From Prorocentrum cordatum (Eukaryota > Sar > Dinophyceae > Prorocentrales > Prorocentraceae), in the NCBI GenBank assembly GCA_963575745.1, contig CAUYUJ010015738.1, forward strand, positions 708,414 through 772,413: DNA of 64,000 bases, read 5' to 3'. Both the position numbers and the translations under genes were made by a program. Each line of letters opens with the position of its first letter. Position 1 is the first letter of the stretch. Below the pieces are notes generated by a model. It was not told the origin of the DNA, did not search any database, and saw nothing but the letters and a program-made list of their open reading frames with translations. Shown here one piece after another: positions 39,458 through 49,664 of this stretch.

Positions 39458-39646
39458 AGCCAAAACGGAGCAGCTACAGAGAAGCTGTTCGGCACCGCAG
39501 TGCAATTTCCCAAAACAGTGCAAGCACGACGGAGCAAGGACCCCCGCGGGGCGAAGCGCGATTATCCACGCGCCCACGCACCGAGAGGGTTGGGGTCCAC
39601 GACGGGGCCCGCTATTTTACATCATCCATGTGCACGCACCCCCATG
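39458..39646 (-). repeat. Split direct repeat A1 (outer 5' end of element)
   Basis: 189 bp, equal in length to A2 (32244-32432) and differing at 5 positions. On the plus strand it starts AGCCAAAACGGAGCAGC and ends CCCCATG, after which unrelated TG-rich DNA begins. Confidence 0.93.
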
Positions 39647-40215
39647 ATGAAATGTTCTGTCATGCGGTGAAATGATGTGATCATGTGTTTACTATGCTGT
39701 GATATGCCCTTGTGTGAAATGGGGAGCTCTGTTCTGTTACGCTATGTTTTGGTGTGCTCTGTCATGTGCTCGTGATGTGTGGTGTTGTGTTATGCTTTGC
39801 GTGCTCCATGATGTCAGCGATGCTGGTGTCATGATGTAGGTGCTGAGGTGTTGTATGATGTTGTGGTGTGCTATGCCATATTATGTTGTGGTATGCTATA
39901 ATATGGTATGGAATGTGCGCTCCGATATGTATGATGTGTCATGGTGTGTGCATATGTGGCATGTTTTGTTTCGGGAGGTTCAGTTATGCGGTGTTCTCTT
40001 ATGGTATGAAACGATTACTTTGTCCTGGTACGAGGTGATATGCGATGTAATGATGAGCTCTGGTATGAACTGTCAGGCCATGGTGTGCTATGATACGAGA
40101 TGCTATGTCATGGTATGGTAGGTTTTGTGGCGTTATGCTTGTTTCTGTCATAGATTATCGTGTTGTGCTGTACGATGCTCGGCTATTTCTACCTTCCAAA
40201 AACGCTCTGTCATGT
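39647..40215. repeat. TG/AT-rich degenerate low-complexity sequence
   Basis: Loose repetition of words like GTGCTATG, TATGGTATG and TGATGTG. No gene is seen. It is the immediate 5' flank of the DIRS-type element. Confidence 0.6.
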
Positions 40216-40225
40216 TATGATTTGT

Positions 40226-40495
40226 CGTCGCGAGGCGGGACACTCGGGGACACTCGGGGGACCTGGGGATCTGGCGGCCGCGGTAGGCAGAGTGGCGCGA
40301 GGCGGGATTCTCGGGGATACTCGGATGCCTGGAGATCCGGCGGCCGCGTTATGCAAAGTGGCGCGAGGCGAGATTCTACGGGATACTCGGAAGCCTGGGG
40401 ACCTGGCGGCCGCGGTACGCAGAGTGGCGCGAGGCGGGATTCTCGGAGATACTCGGGAGCCTGGGAATCTGTCGGCCGCGGTATGCAGAGGGGAC
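40226..40495 (+). repeat. Tandem array, four units of 66 bp with NotI sites
   Basis: GTGGCGCGAGGCG recurs at 40292, 40358 and 40424, with a diverged first unit at 40226. Each unit contains GGATACTCGG-type and GGCGGCCGCGG words. Confidence 0.9.
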
Positions 40496-40867
40496 GGGTC
40501 GGGAGGTCTGTGCTTAACATCTAACGACCCCATCCTGTCGGGTGGGGAAAGATCAAAGCAATGCAAAGGTAGGCGATCAAGCAACGCACTAAGTCGATGC
40601 AAAGACATGCAAAGCAATGACCGTGGCAATGCAGGCCCAGACGCCGTGCGGCGACGAGGCGGCGACAGAGCAGCGACGAGGCGGCGACGGCGAGCATGGA
40701 GCCGCCAGACCGCCACGCAGGCGCAGACGTCGGGCGGCGGCGACGCGGCGACGGGGCGGCGACGTCGACCACGTAGCCGCCAGACAGGCACCAGACGACG
40801 GGCGGCGACGGGGTGACGACGGCGACCACGGAGCCCCTTGGACCGCCAGTCTTGGGAATTTTCAATG

Positions 40868-40870
40868 CAC

Positions 40871-40920
<50 letters not shown>
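40868..40920 (+). repeat. (AT)n microsatellite
   Basis: About 25 AT units preceded by ACATATATAA and followed by ACATGTATG. Confidence 0.95.
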
Positions 40921-40925
<5 letters not shown>

Positions 40926-41289
40926 ATTTTTTGTGGAAAAACATAAAAATATGGATACACATAGAGAGACATGCATATAGCCACACATCTGCGTACATGT
41001 TTGTACTGTGTTAATGCACGTGCGCACATACCTCGCTAAGTCCATATATAGTCCCGTGCGCACGCGTGCCCCATGCGTGACCGCGTGACCGCGGCGCGCA
41101 AGGCAGCTGCAGGCGCTGGCGCCGCCTGCAGCGTCCGCACCAGCTCCAGGCCGCTGCCCGCGAGCGGACGCACGCCGCGGGCGGCCTCGCGGATCCGCGC
41201 GTCCACCTCCTCCGCCGAGAAGCCCGCCGGCGGGGTGCCGGCCGCGGGCTCCGGGGCGGCGGCGGTGCGCCCGGAGTCGCTGCTCCAGT

Positions 41290-41440
41290 CCTGCAGGGGG
41301 AGGGGGAGGGCGAGTTGAGCGGGCGAACGGCAGCGGGGGGCGGCGCGCGGGGGGGCGCGGGGCGGGGGCCGCGGGGGGGGCAGTTGAGCGGGCGAAGGGC
41401 GGCGGGGGGCGGCGCACGGGGGGGCGCGGGGCGGGGAGGC
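41290..41440 (+). repeat. G-rich tandem pair, unit about 70 bp
   Basis: Two copies of AGTTGAGCGGGCGAA, GGGGGGCGGCGC and GGGGGGCGCGGGGCGGGG, followed by more G-runs. Confidence 0.8.
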
Positions 41441-41587
41441 CGCAGGGGAGGGGCCCCGGAGGGGCCCCAGAGGGGCCCCTGCGGCTGCCGCCGCGGGCCC
41501 ATGGAGGTGCACGGAGGGTGCACGCTCCGTCACCCCTGCGTGCCTCCAGGGGCAGCCCCGTGCGCGCTCGTCGCAGCGTGAAGTGCG

Positions 41588-41725
41588 AGTAACTTCGCGC
41601 ACGCGCACCACCTCTTCAGAGGTGCAGGGAAAGACGAGGACGCGCACGCGCACCACCTCTTCAGAGGTGCGAGTAACTGTGCGCACGCGCACCACCTCTT
41701 CGGAGGTGCAGAGAGAAAGACGAGG
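41588..41725 (+). repeat. Three copies of a palindrome-bearing unit
   Basis: GCGCACGCGCACCACCTCTT followed by CAGAGGTGC occurs three times (last copy CGGAGGTGC). CACCTCTTCAGAGGTG is self-complementary. Similar but diverged sequence is near 48000-48110. Confidence 0.85.
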
Positions 41726-42923
41726 AAGATGGCGATGAGGAGCCGCGAATCGCGAACGGCGAATCGCTTCGCGCCCTCCTGGCGGCCCGTGTGTTCCTGC
41801 CCCCCCCCTTGACGGGCACCCGGGAGGAGGAGGGCCCGAAAAGGACCCGGCCGTCCAGTGGCCGAGCTGGGGGCCCTGGAGCCACACATCCCCTTCGACG
41901 GGACTGGTGACTCTCACCGTCCCACGTCGCATCGCCGGCGGTGCGAGAGGTCTCTGCAGCGTCGCGGGGCGCCCTGCACGCCTCGTGGCAAGCATCCGGG
42001 CGCCTGCCGCGGAGGGCCGTGCCCGAAACAAGCGCGTTGGGTGTCGCTTGCTGGGAGGGGGCGGTACATGGGGGGGGGGAGAGGTGCACCTCTCGTGCCC
42101 CAGAGGCCCCTTTTGGGGGGCCCTGGAGGGCCTGTTTTCTGCAGCCCTCGCTGGCCCCCCCATTCATCGCCCCCCCTTGGCGGCGCGCACAAGGGGCTGG
42201 AGGCAGGGGGGAGGGCTTCTCAGAAGGAGGCTGCTTCTTAGAAGGCGCCGGCCTGACATCTAGAGATGAGGCCCACGCCTCCTAAGAAGCAGGGGTGCTT
42301 CTAAGAAGCCCCCCCCCCCTCCCCCCACCCTCCTCGGCGCGTGACCGGCCCACTGCACGAGGCCAAGCCCGGCCATCTTCCGTGCACGCCGGCAGCCAGC
42401 CCCCTGCTCCCAAGGCTGGGGCTGCGGGCCCAGCCTCTCGTCCCGGGAGCTCCTCACAGCTCGGGGTCGACCTTCCAGCCAGTGCCCGTCTGAGAGTATT
42501 GGGGGAACCGAAAGGTACCGATACCACCACTCCGACCTCTCCTGGGGTGCGCTCTGACCAGAATTTCGAGGCGAATCCAGCTGTGGCGACGAGGGCCGCC
42601 CTAGAGGCCCAAAAAGGAGAAAACGAGGGAAGGGTAGCGGTATGGGTACTCCGGATTCCATGATAAAGTGGGGGGGTCACATTTGGGGTGGGGTGTCTGA
42701 TTTTAGCTGTCTTGGAAGGTTCGGGGGGGTCTGGGCAAAGGGCCGCCCTTTCATGGATGGTCTGGGGGGGGTCTAAAGCTTCTCGTCTGGGAGGGTTGTA
42801 ACCCCCTCCCTTTTGTTACGGCATCTGGAGTGCCTTTCCTCCTCCGAAGTCATGAGCAGGGCGCGACGCCCAAGCGCGTGCCATATAGTGGTCGCAGCCA
42901 CGAGTTCGCCCTACATGGGCGGT

Positions 42924-43075
42924 TTCGGAAACCCTGAACCCAAAAACGTGTTCCCCTCCTGGGGGGGGCACCTTTTGCTTCCGCCGCCCTTCCGCCGCGG
43001 AAAAGATGGCAGCCCCCTCGATCCTCAGAGGCGAGGCCCTCGTTGGAACGCCTCACGTCGTGGCCGCAACCACAC
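42924..43075 (+). repeat. Dispersed repeat B, copy 2
   Basis: Same word order as 5070-5265: GGTTTCGGAAACCC, TGAACCCAAAAA, TGGGGGGGGCACC, CTTCCGCCGC and GTTGGAACGCC. Confidence 0.7.
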
Positions 43076-43307
43076 GAGCTCGCGCGACGTGGCCGAGGGC
43101 CTCGGCCGCAAGACCCTCGGGACGCCGCGCGCGGCTGGCAAGAAGAAGCAAGGGAGGAGGAGGAGGACAAGCTAGGTGCGCTCGCGTCATATCTGACGTC
43201 CTACCCCTCCCTCCCATCCCTTACCATGGCGCTGATTGTCTCCATCCGCGGACGCGTGTCGTAGCGGACCTGTGGCTCCGCGCGCGCGTGCGTAGTGGGT
43301 GGTGGTG

Positions 43308-43505
43308 CGCGTGCGTGCGTGCGTGCGTGTGTGCGTGGTTGTGGGGTGTGTGGGTGTGTGGGTGTGTGGGTGTGTGGGTGTGTGGGTGTGTGGGTGTGTG
43401 GGTGTGTGGGTGTGTGTGTGTGGTGTGTGTGTGTGGTGTGTGTGTGTGTGTGTGCGTGTGTGTTTGTGTGTGTGTGCGTGTGTGCGTGTGTGCGCGTGTG
43501 CTGTG
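43308..43505 (+). repeat. (GTGTGGGT)n / (GT)n microsatellite
   Basis: Octamer GTGTGGGT runs pass into GT with GC interruptions. Cys/Val and His/Thr frames over it are artefacts. Confidence 0.95.
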
Positions 43506-43518
43506 GCATGGCACGGGA

Positions 43519-43715
43519 AATGACGCCAGCGCTGCAGCGGGAGCACGAGTCGAAACGGGCGGAAGCGCGGAAATGAGGCCAGCGCTGCAGCGGGAGCACG
43601 ATTTGGAACGAGCGGAAGCACGGAAATGAGGCCAGCGCTGCAGCGGGAGCACGATTCGGAACGAGCGGGGCCCGAAAATGAGGCCGGCGCCTCAGCGAGA
43701 GCAGCATTTTGAAAA
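43519..43715 (+). repeat. Tandem array, four units of 52-53 bp
   Basis: GCCAGCGCTGCAGCGGGAGC recurs at 43525, 43578 and 43631, with a diverged fourth unit at 43683. Each is followed by CGATT, GGAACGAGCGG and AAATGAG. Confidence 0.9.
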
Positions 43716-43830
43716 AAATGCAGGCGAAAACCCAACTCCCGGGAATCCTGTGTGTAAAAAAGCAGGACGCGGGGGGGGTCGGCTACTCCCAGCACGCCAT
43801 CAGGGGAAGAGGGAGAGTAGTATTCATATT

Positions 43831-44250
43831 GAGTAATTGTGGAGGAGGAGGAGGAGGAGGAGGAGGAGGAGGAGGAGGGGGGGGGGAGGAGGCCCCCCCG
43901 AGCGGCCGGCACCGGTGGCTTGAGGCGCTGTTTCGAGCAGAGGCCGACGGCCCAGGCATTGCTGCGGGCCTGCCAGGAGATGCTCTCAGAACAAAAGACT
44001 GTCCTCCTCCTCCTCCTCCTCCTCCTCGTCCTCCGCCTCCTCCTCCTCCTCTTCCTCCTCCTCATCTTCCTCCTCCTCCTCCTCCTCTTCCTCCTTCTCC
44101 AGATCCTGCTGCTTTCCCTCCCCTCCTCCTCCTCCTCCTCCTCCTCCTCCTCCTCCTGATCATCTGCCTCCTCATCCTCCTCCTCCTCCTCATCCTGCTA
44201 CTTTCCCTCCTCCTCCTCCTCCTCCTCCTCCTCCTCCTCCTCCTCCAAGG
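43831..44250 (+). repeat. (GGA)n then (CCT)n tracts
   Basis: GGA repeat at 43831-43878 and CCT/CTC repeats at 44003-44100 and 44125-44247. Being opposite in sense they could pair with each other as a large fold-back. Confidence 0.9.
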
Positions 44251-46357
44251 GCCCCTTTTTGGGGGCCCTCAAGCGACCCCGCTGCGCTTCGGACCCCGGA
44301 GCCCTCGCTGTCGTAAGTTCAAAGACAGCGCTCTCAGAACCTAGAGCCGACGTGTTGAAACACGCAGACCGCAAAAGGTTCGTAGCACATTGTTTAGTGG
44401 GCCTATAGGCAGGGCAGTATGCTTCGCCACTGCTTGATTGTTTGGCGGCCACTGGGGCCCATAAGAGGCACGCGGGGCCGACGTCGGCGAGAAGCACTCC
44501 CGCTCGAAGATTCCGGGTCTCCAGTGGTCTAGAGCCTGTGGAGAAGAACGGGGGTGGGGGGACGGGTGTTCTACCCAGCACTGCACTCGGACACGGCTGC
44601 CATCAAGAACCAGAACGAGGACGAGCACTGGCCCAGCTACGACGACAGTAACTACAGAGCAAGACGGACGCTGAACCACCGACCAGTACAACTAGCAGCC
44701 GTACCAGACTCAAGCCCACGGGAACCAAATCCGAAGCGGACAACCCCACAGCGAGCACGCCGACAACGTGATCGATGATAACATGACGCCCACCCTAGTA
44801 TGGCTCTACCCTCAGGTCAGAGCGCCCCACCTACACTTCGTTCATTTCGAATCGTGCCTGTTTCTAATTGTGCTCGTTTCTAACTGTTCCTGGCCCCCTA
44901 GTGGCCAGGAAGAGGCCACGGATAGCACAAGTAGAAATGATGATCTTGGCCAAAAAAACAAAGAACTGTTGAATACTCAGATGATGAACAATGTGTACCC
45001 ATCTTCTGCCAACAGCCCACGGCCAGAAGGCGAACGCCACCCTTGTGCCGAGATGCGACCTGTCCCAATACGCCACTGTTCCTACCAGCGACCGCGGATT
45101 CAAATCCATTTCTATTCAGACAGCGCCACGCGCAACCAACTGTCCCATCACCGGCTCCCGTCACCTGCACTGTCCTTTACCCACATCGCGAAGCCCACCG
45201 ATACGACAGCGGCAGCAGCCGGCTTCTCTTCTCCTGCGGCACGCTGCACACAATCACCCCTACTCACAGACGACGGCAGCACCAGCACACGGCGACAGCG
45301 GCATCCTCAGGGGGCGCGAAGATGGTGGGTCCACGGCAGTGGCTCTCTCACTCACACTCATCCGACGCGCCACATGCATCCACGGCGGCTGCATTCACAA
45401 CAGGCTGTGCTGTTCTATGCAGTGGGCCCACGGTCAGACAGGGCTCCCAAACCCGACGTGGCTTTCTCACCCACGCATGCTGATCATCCGACACACTGCA
45501 AGCGCACATGCCACATTTGCCCGCATGGGTGGAACAACCCATTTCCGGACCGATATATCGAGCTCTCATGCACCTCCTGGGTGGTGGACTTAACCAACGG
45601 CTGCGAGCTGGGGCATCGGAGGCGACAACACGAAGCGCCAACTATCCACTGGTCCTGAGGCTACCCTGGCGAAGTTCTGGGTAACCGCAGCCGCGGCACC
45701 ATCAGCAAGAACCCAGCAGAACCGCCAACCTGCCCCACTTCTTTTCGGCTCTTGCCTGTCACGCACGCCCGCTTTTTCTACACCAGCCCCTGCCTGTACT
45801 ACCGATTTTCCACCCACCGAACCTACCCTTACCTGCTCGCGTGACGGCGGATGGGTGGGGTGGTACGGGCGGTGGGCGGTTGGGACGAGGCAGCAACGAC
45901 CGCTGGCCACACCGACGATGGCCTGGGTGGCCGCGGCCAGCCGTGCAGCAAGCCGCCCAGCCTTTGCCCCCAACGCTTCCTCCCCACGGTGCTTGCAGCT
46001 GCTTCCCCGCCTGCCGCTCGACCCCACGAACCTCAGACCGCCCCCCGCACTGGCGCTGGCCAGAGCGGCCGCGATGCCAGCCGCATCGCGAGGCCACACG
46101 GACCTCACTGCAGCGGGTGGGCTGTACATCGGGGGGGGGCAGAAGGGCACCTCGCCGACGGCCGCCCTGCCGTGCGCCGGGGCGGCTGCTGGCACGACAG
46201 CCGCGCGGCCGCACGGCGGCCGCAGCGTGAGGCGCAAGCCTCCCCGGCGCCCGGCGGGAATGCCCAGTGCCCGCCGCCCGTCGCCACATCTCGGGGGCCC
46301 GTCGCCTGCCTCGGCGGGCGAGGGTCCCCATAGGCGGGACCGTGGGCAGCAGTGCAC
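44251..46357. other. No recognised gene
   Basis: Several overlapping open frames of 100-300 codons exist (44768-45658 plus is the longest), but none has domain features and frames on both strands compete. Nothing else is seen. Confidence 0.4.
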
Positions 46358-46540
46358 GTGGAGGCCAGGCCACAGGAGACCTGCCACGAGAGGCCCAACC
46401 CTGAGACCCCAGGACAACCGTGGGTTGTTGGTGTTGGAACGTCACGCCTTCTTCCACGGCGAAACCATCGAAACCCAAAAAACCCAGGCGCCCTGGAGGC
46501 GAGCGGGGTGTTTCTTGGCATGGGTCTCCACTGTACTGAG
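46358..46540 (+). repeat. Dispersed repeat A, copy 2
   Basis: 183 bp, colinear with 3277-3459 (CCCAACCCTGAGACCCC, CACGCCTTC, TTCCACGGCGAAACC, TTTCTTGGCATGGGTC). Confidence 0.75.
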
Positions 46541-46827
46541 CTTCCTAGGGGTAGGGGGAGAGGCCTTCGTCCCTTTCAGCTTGGCGCGTCTAGCCTGGCC
46601 GCACGTGTCCCCTCTGCGCCGCCCGCAAGCCACCGCCAAGCCTCTCCACTCGCCAACTGTCCCCGCCGAGCCATTGCCGCCTACTGCAGCTTATGCCTCA
46701 ATTTCCTCTTCCTCGATTCTTATCAAGTGCCTCCCCCCCTCCTGCCCCCCCCAAGGGCGCTGGGGGACTTAGCTACCCCGCCCCTGGGGGAGTCTGCTTG
46801 TCGCGCTATTGTTTATGCCCTACAGCA

Positions 46828-46890
46828 TGTCAATTTGATCAACACCCCCAGGGTCGACCGACCCTGGGGGATGGCTGCGTCAGATTGACA
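46828..46890. repeat. 63-bp near-perfect palindrome
   Basis: The centre is CCCCCAGGGTCG, AC, CGACCCTGGGGG (46845-46870), with 12-bp perfect arms. Outer arms TGTCAATTTGA (46828-46838) and TCAGATTGACA (46880-46890) pair with one mismatch. Confidence 0.9.
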
Positions 46891-47277
46891 CTCTAGCCAA
46901 CAGCTGTAAGCTGTAATGGGTACTCAACAAGGGCAGTTTCAGACCAATGCAGGACAACTGCGCTTTTACGCAAAATTCCTGCACCATCCCGGGCGAACAT
47001 GGCGATCCACTGCCACCTTCTTCTTGCGCGCTGCCAAACTACCCCAACCTGGGAAGTCTTCATAGCGGCTGGAAAAGTCCTACCCCCATGTGCTGCCGTG
47101 GGGATGGAGAAGTTCCGACCGCCCTGGGGCAGGCGTTCGCGATGACTGACTCTGGCCATCGCTCGGACGTCCACTCTCCACACATTGTTCTGTATTGCGC
47201 ATGTTTCGCAAGATGTTCCAGATTGTCCGGTCAAGATGGGGAGGGGTTTGGGTTCTGCTTTGTTTCGACAGGAGGCG

Positions 47278-47592
47278 ATGGGAGGAGGAGGAGGAGGAGG
47301 AGGAGGAGGAGGGAGGAGGAGGAGAGAGGAGGAGGGAGGAGGGGGAGGAGAGAGGAGGAGAGGAGGAGGGGAGGAGGAGGAGGAGGAGGAGGAGGAGGAG
47401 GAGGAGGAGAGGAGGAGGAGGAGGAGGAGGAGGAGGAGGAGGAGGAGGAGGAGGAGGAGGAGGAGGAGGAGGAGGAGGGAGGAGGAGGAGGGAGGAGGGA
47501 GGAGGAGGAGGAGGAGGGAAGAGGAGGAGGAGGAGGGAGGAGGAGGAGGAGGAGGAGGAGGAGGAGGAGGGAGGAGCGAGGAGGAGGAGCTT
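47278..47592 (+). repeat. (GGA)n microsatellite with GGGA interruptions
   Basis: About 315 bp of purine repeat. Flanking frames are artefacts. Confidence 0.95.
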
Positions 47593-47750
47593 CTTCGCAG
47601 AGTTCTTCTCCACAGCTGGCCCAGGAGCTTCCGGCGCTGGCCTCGCCGTGCTGAGCGCACGCGCCCGAGCGCCGCCGAGGACGGCACGGCCCGGGAACGT
47701 TTTTTTTCGCTCCGCGTGCCGCGGAGTCGGCCCTGGCGCTCCAGCATTAT

Positions 47751-47924
47751 GTCGGGCGTGTCCCCCTACAGGGGGATTTTCGGCGAAAAATAAAAAATAC
47801 CCCCAAGTACCCCAAAAAGGCAACAACAATACTCAAAAAATAGTCCCCGGACTATTTTTGGACTATTTTTGTAAGCACTTTTCATTTTTCGTCGAAAATC
47901 CCCCTGTAGGGGGACAGGCTCGAC
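47751..47924. mobile_element. 174-bp TIR (fold-back) element
   Basis: The left arm starts GTCGGGCGTGTCCCCCTACA and continues GGGGGATTTTCGGCGAAAAA. The right arm (about 47882-47924) is the near-perfect reverse complement, ending GGGGGACAGGCTCGAC. Arms are about 43 bp with a roughly 88-bp centre containing TAGTCCCCGGACTATTTTTG. CTCCAGC occurs on both sides (47739-47745; 47929-47935), a possible target duplication offset by 4-5 bp. Confidence 0.75.
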
Positions 47925-48244
47925 TTAACTCCAGCGACACGCCGTGCCCTGCGAGCGGGTATCCAGGGGCTCCCAACTTCGCGCTCCGCGCGGAGCGCCA
48001 AGTGCGAGCAGTTTCGCGCTCGCGCGCCACCTCCCAGGGGAGGAGAGGAGGACGAGGAGGAATCGGAGCCGAAGCGCGAAGCGCGAAGCACTTCGCGCTC
48101 TCGAGGGCGCCCTGGGTATCATGTTGCTCCGCCCCGCGGGGCGGGAGGCTTCCAGAAGAGCTCGGGACGTTGACGTTCGGGGGCCGGGCCGTGGTCAGCG
48201 TGCCGCGCCACGGCATGGTCAGGAGGAACAAGAAACACCTAGCC

Positions 48245-48440
48245 ATAATTTCTCGGAGGTCTGCGCGAATTTCTTGGATCGGCGCTGGACCACCCCCCCA
48301 CCCCCCACCCCTGGCGCAAGGGGCGCGCCAGGGGTGGCGCCAGAGGCACCGCCAGGGGGGCCCATTGCCGATCCAAGGAGTCCGCGCGGACCGCCGAGAA
48401 GTTATGGTTATTCAATTTTTGTTGTTCCTCGAGTTTTGGG
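48245..48440. repeat. Dispersed repeat C, copy 2
   Basis: Matches 10565-10740 in plan: TTTCTTGGATCGGCGCTGG, a GCCAGGGG core and GATCCAAGGAGTCCGCGCGG, then TTATGGTTATTCAATTTTTG. The ends are partly inverted copies of each other. Confidence 0.6.
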
Positions 48441-48908
48441 CCAAAACAGGCGGAGCGACACGCTAAGCCAACGTTCCTGACCTCACTCGTCCGCTAAATC
48501 TCCGTGGCACTAAGAGGATGAGATGAGTGCTGCTGCCGTTCTAGAGGCCTCCCGGATGGGGCCGGAGTAGATGGGGTCGTAGGATCCCGCCGCATCGTTG
48601 AATGCATTGGCGATGCATAAGCGACGTCGCCGATGCATTGGCGTCATCGGCGCGGAGTATTTCGGGCTCTACATCGAGCCGCGTCGGCAATGCATCGACG
48701 GTGCGGCGCAATCACCCGACCCCATCTATCCGGCGCGGCCAAGGGGGGGGGCGTCCAAGAGGGGGGGCGCAAACCATGGCCGGCGGCATGTGCGCGGCCC
48801 AGGAGGGGGCCGGGGACGCAACGAACTATGAAGCGGCGCCATGAGAGATGGGGAGATATCGTGGCCCACGCCATGATGTCCACCCCCCCCCGCAGTCATC
48901 ACCCTGAA

Positions 48909-49224
48909 GTCGGGCCTGTCCCCTTACAGGGGGATTTTGGACGAAAAAAAATACTCCAAAAATGCTCAAAATCGGGGATGGACAGACCTCCCTTTAGTAA
49001 AACGTGGTTTAGTGAAAACGACCTGAGGCCCAAACCTGGCGGGCGCAAGCCTGGAAAATAACGGTCGCGGCGCCCTCTCGAGAACCGAAAACGGACAATT
49101 CACTAATCGACGTGTCACTCTTTGGGGGTTCTGTCCACCCCCGACAGAAGCTGCTCAAAAATACTCCAAAAATAATCCCCAGGCTACTTCTTGACTATTC
49201 CCCCTGTAGAGGGACGGGCCCGAC
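48909..49224. mobile_element. 316-bp TIR (fold-back) element
   Basis: The left end is GTCGGGCCTGTCCCCTTACA then GGGGGATTTT. The right end is TATTCCCCCTGTAGAGGGAC then GGGCCCGAC. The flanking GAA and TTC extend the symmetry. Just inside each end is an ATACTCCAAAAAT word. Same family as 3507-4852 and 47751-47924. Confidence 0.72.
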
Positions 49225-49428
49225 TTCGCATCCGCCCCCCTCCTGGCCGCCCCCGGGCACTCCGACCCCCTCCGGGCGGCATGGAGCCCTCCCGGGTCCT
49301 GGGAGGAGTGCTCGCCGCTGCCGCCGGAGGGCTCGCGCGTCTGTCCCCCGCCGGCGCAGAGGCCCGGCAGCTCGTCCATGGTGGGCAGGGCCGCCAGGTC
49401 CACGGCGTCGGAGGCTTTGAGATGATCT

Positions 49429-49664
49429 GACGGGCCTGCTTCTCCACCACCACCACCATCAGTTGGAGGGGAGGAGGAGGAGGAGGAGGAGGAGGAGGAG
49501 GAGGAGGAGGAGGGAGGAGGAGGAGGAGGAGGAGGAGGAGGAGGAGGAGGAGGAGGAGGAGGGGGAGGAGGAGGAGGGAGGAGGAGGAGGAGGAGGAGGA
49601 GGGGGAGGAGGACCCCCTCCCCCTCCAACGTATGGTGGTGGTGGTGGTGGAAAGCAGGCCCGTC
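49429..49664. repeat. Inverted repeat bounding a GGA microsatellite
   Basis: The left arm GACGGGCCTGCTTCTCCACC then ACCACCACC and GTTGGAGGGG (49429-49470) is inverted at 49612-49664. Between them lies (GGA)n. Confidence 0.8.

Larger units (their letters stand above)
32021..39646 (-). mobile_element. DIRS-order (PAT/Ngaro-like) tyrosine-recombinase retrotransposon with split direct repeats
   Basis: Read on the minus strand: A1 (39646-39458), Cys/Pro-rich ORF, gag-like ORF, RT-RNase H, overlapping tyrosine recombinase, methyltransferase-like domain, B1 (32585-32430), A2 (32432-32244), 67-bp spacer, B2 (32176-32021). A1 and A2 are both 189 bp with 5 differences; B1 and B2 are both 156 bp with 8 differences. 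A1-ORFs-B1-A2-B2 is the split-direct-repeat plan of PAT, kangaroo and Ngaro elements, which integrate with a tyrosine recombinase and lack target duplications. Both outer ends carry ATG. Damage in RT and methyltransferase suggests this copy cannot move alone. Confidence 0.9.

Noticed and set aside
39458-39646. Interpretation of A1 and A2 as ordinary LTRs
   Set aside because: A2 is followed by a B copy on each side (B1 and B2) and a tyrosine recombinase replaces a DDE integrase. Split direct repeats fit all the data.
44768-45658. 296-codon plus-strand frame
   Set aside because: Two other overlapping frames are as long; composition is not protein-like and no domain is visible.
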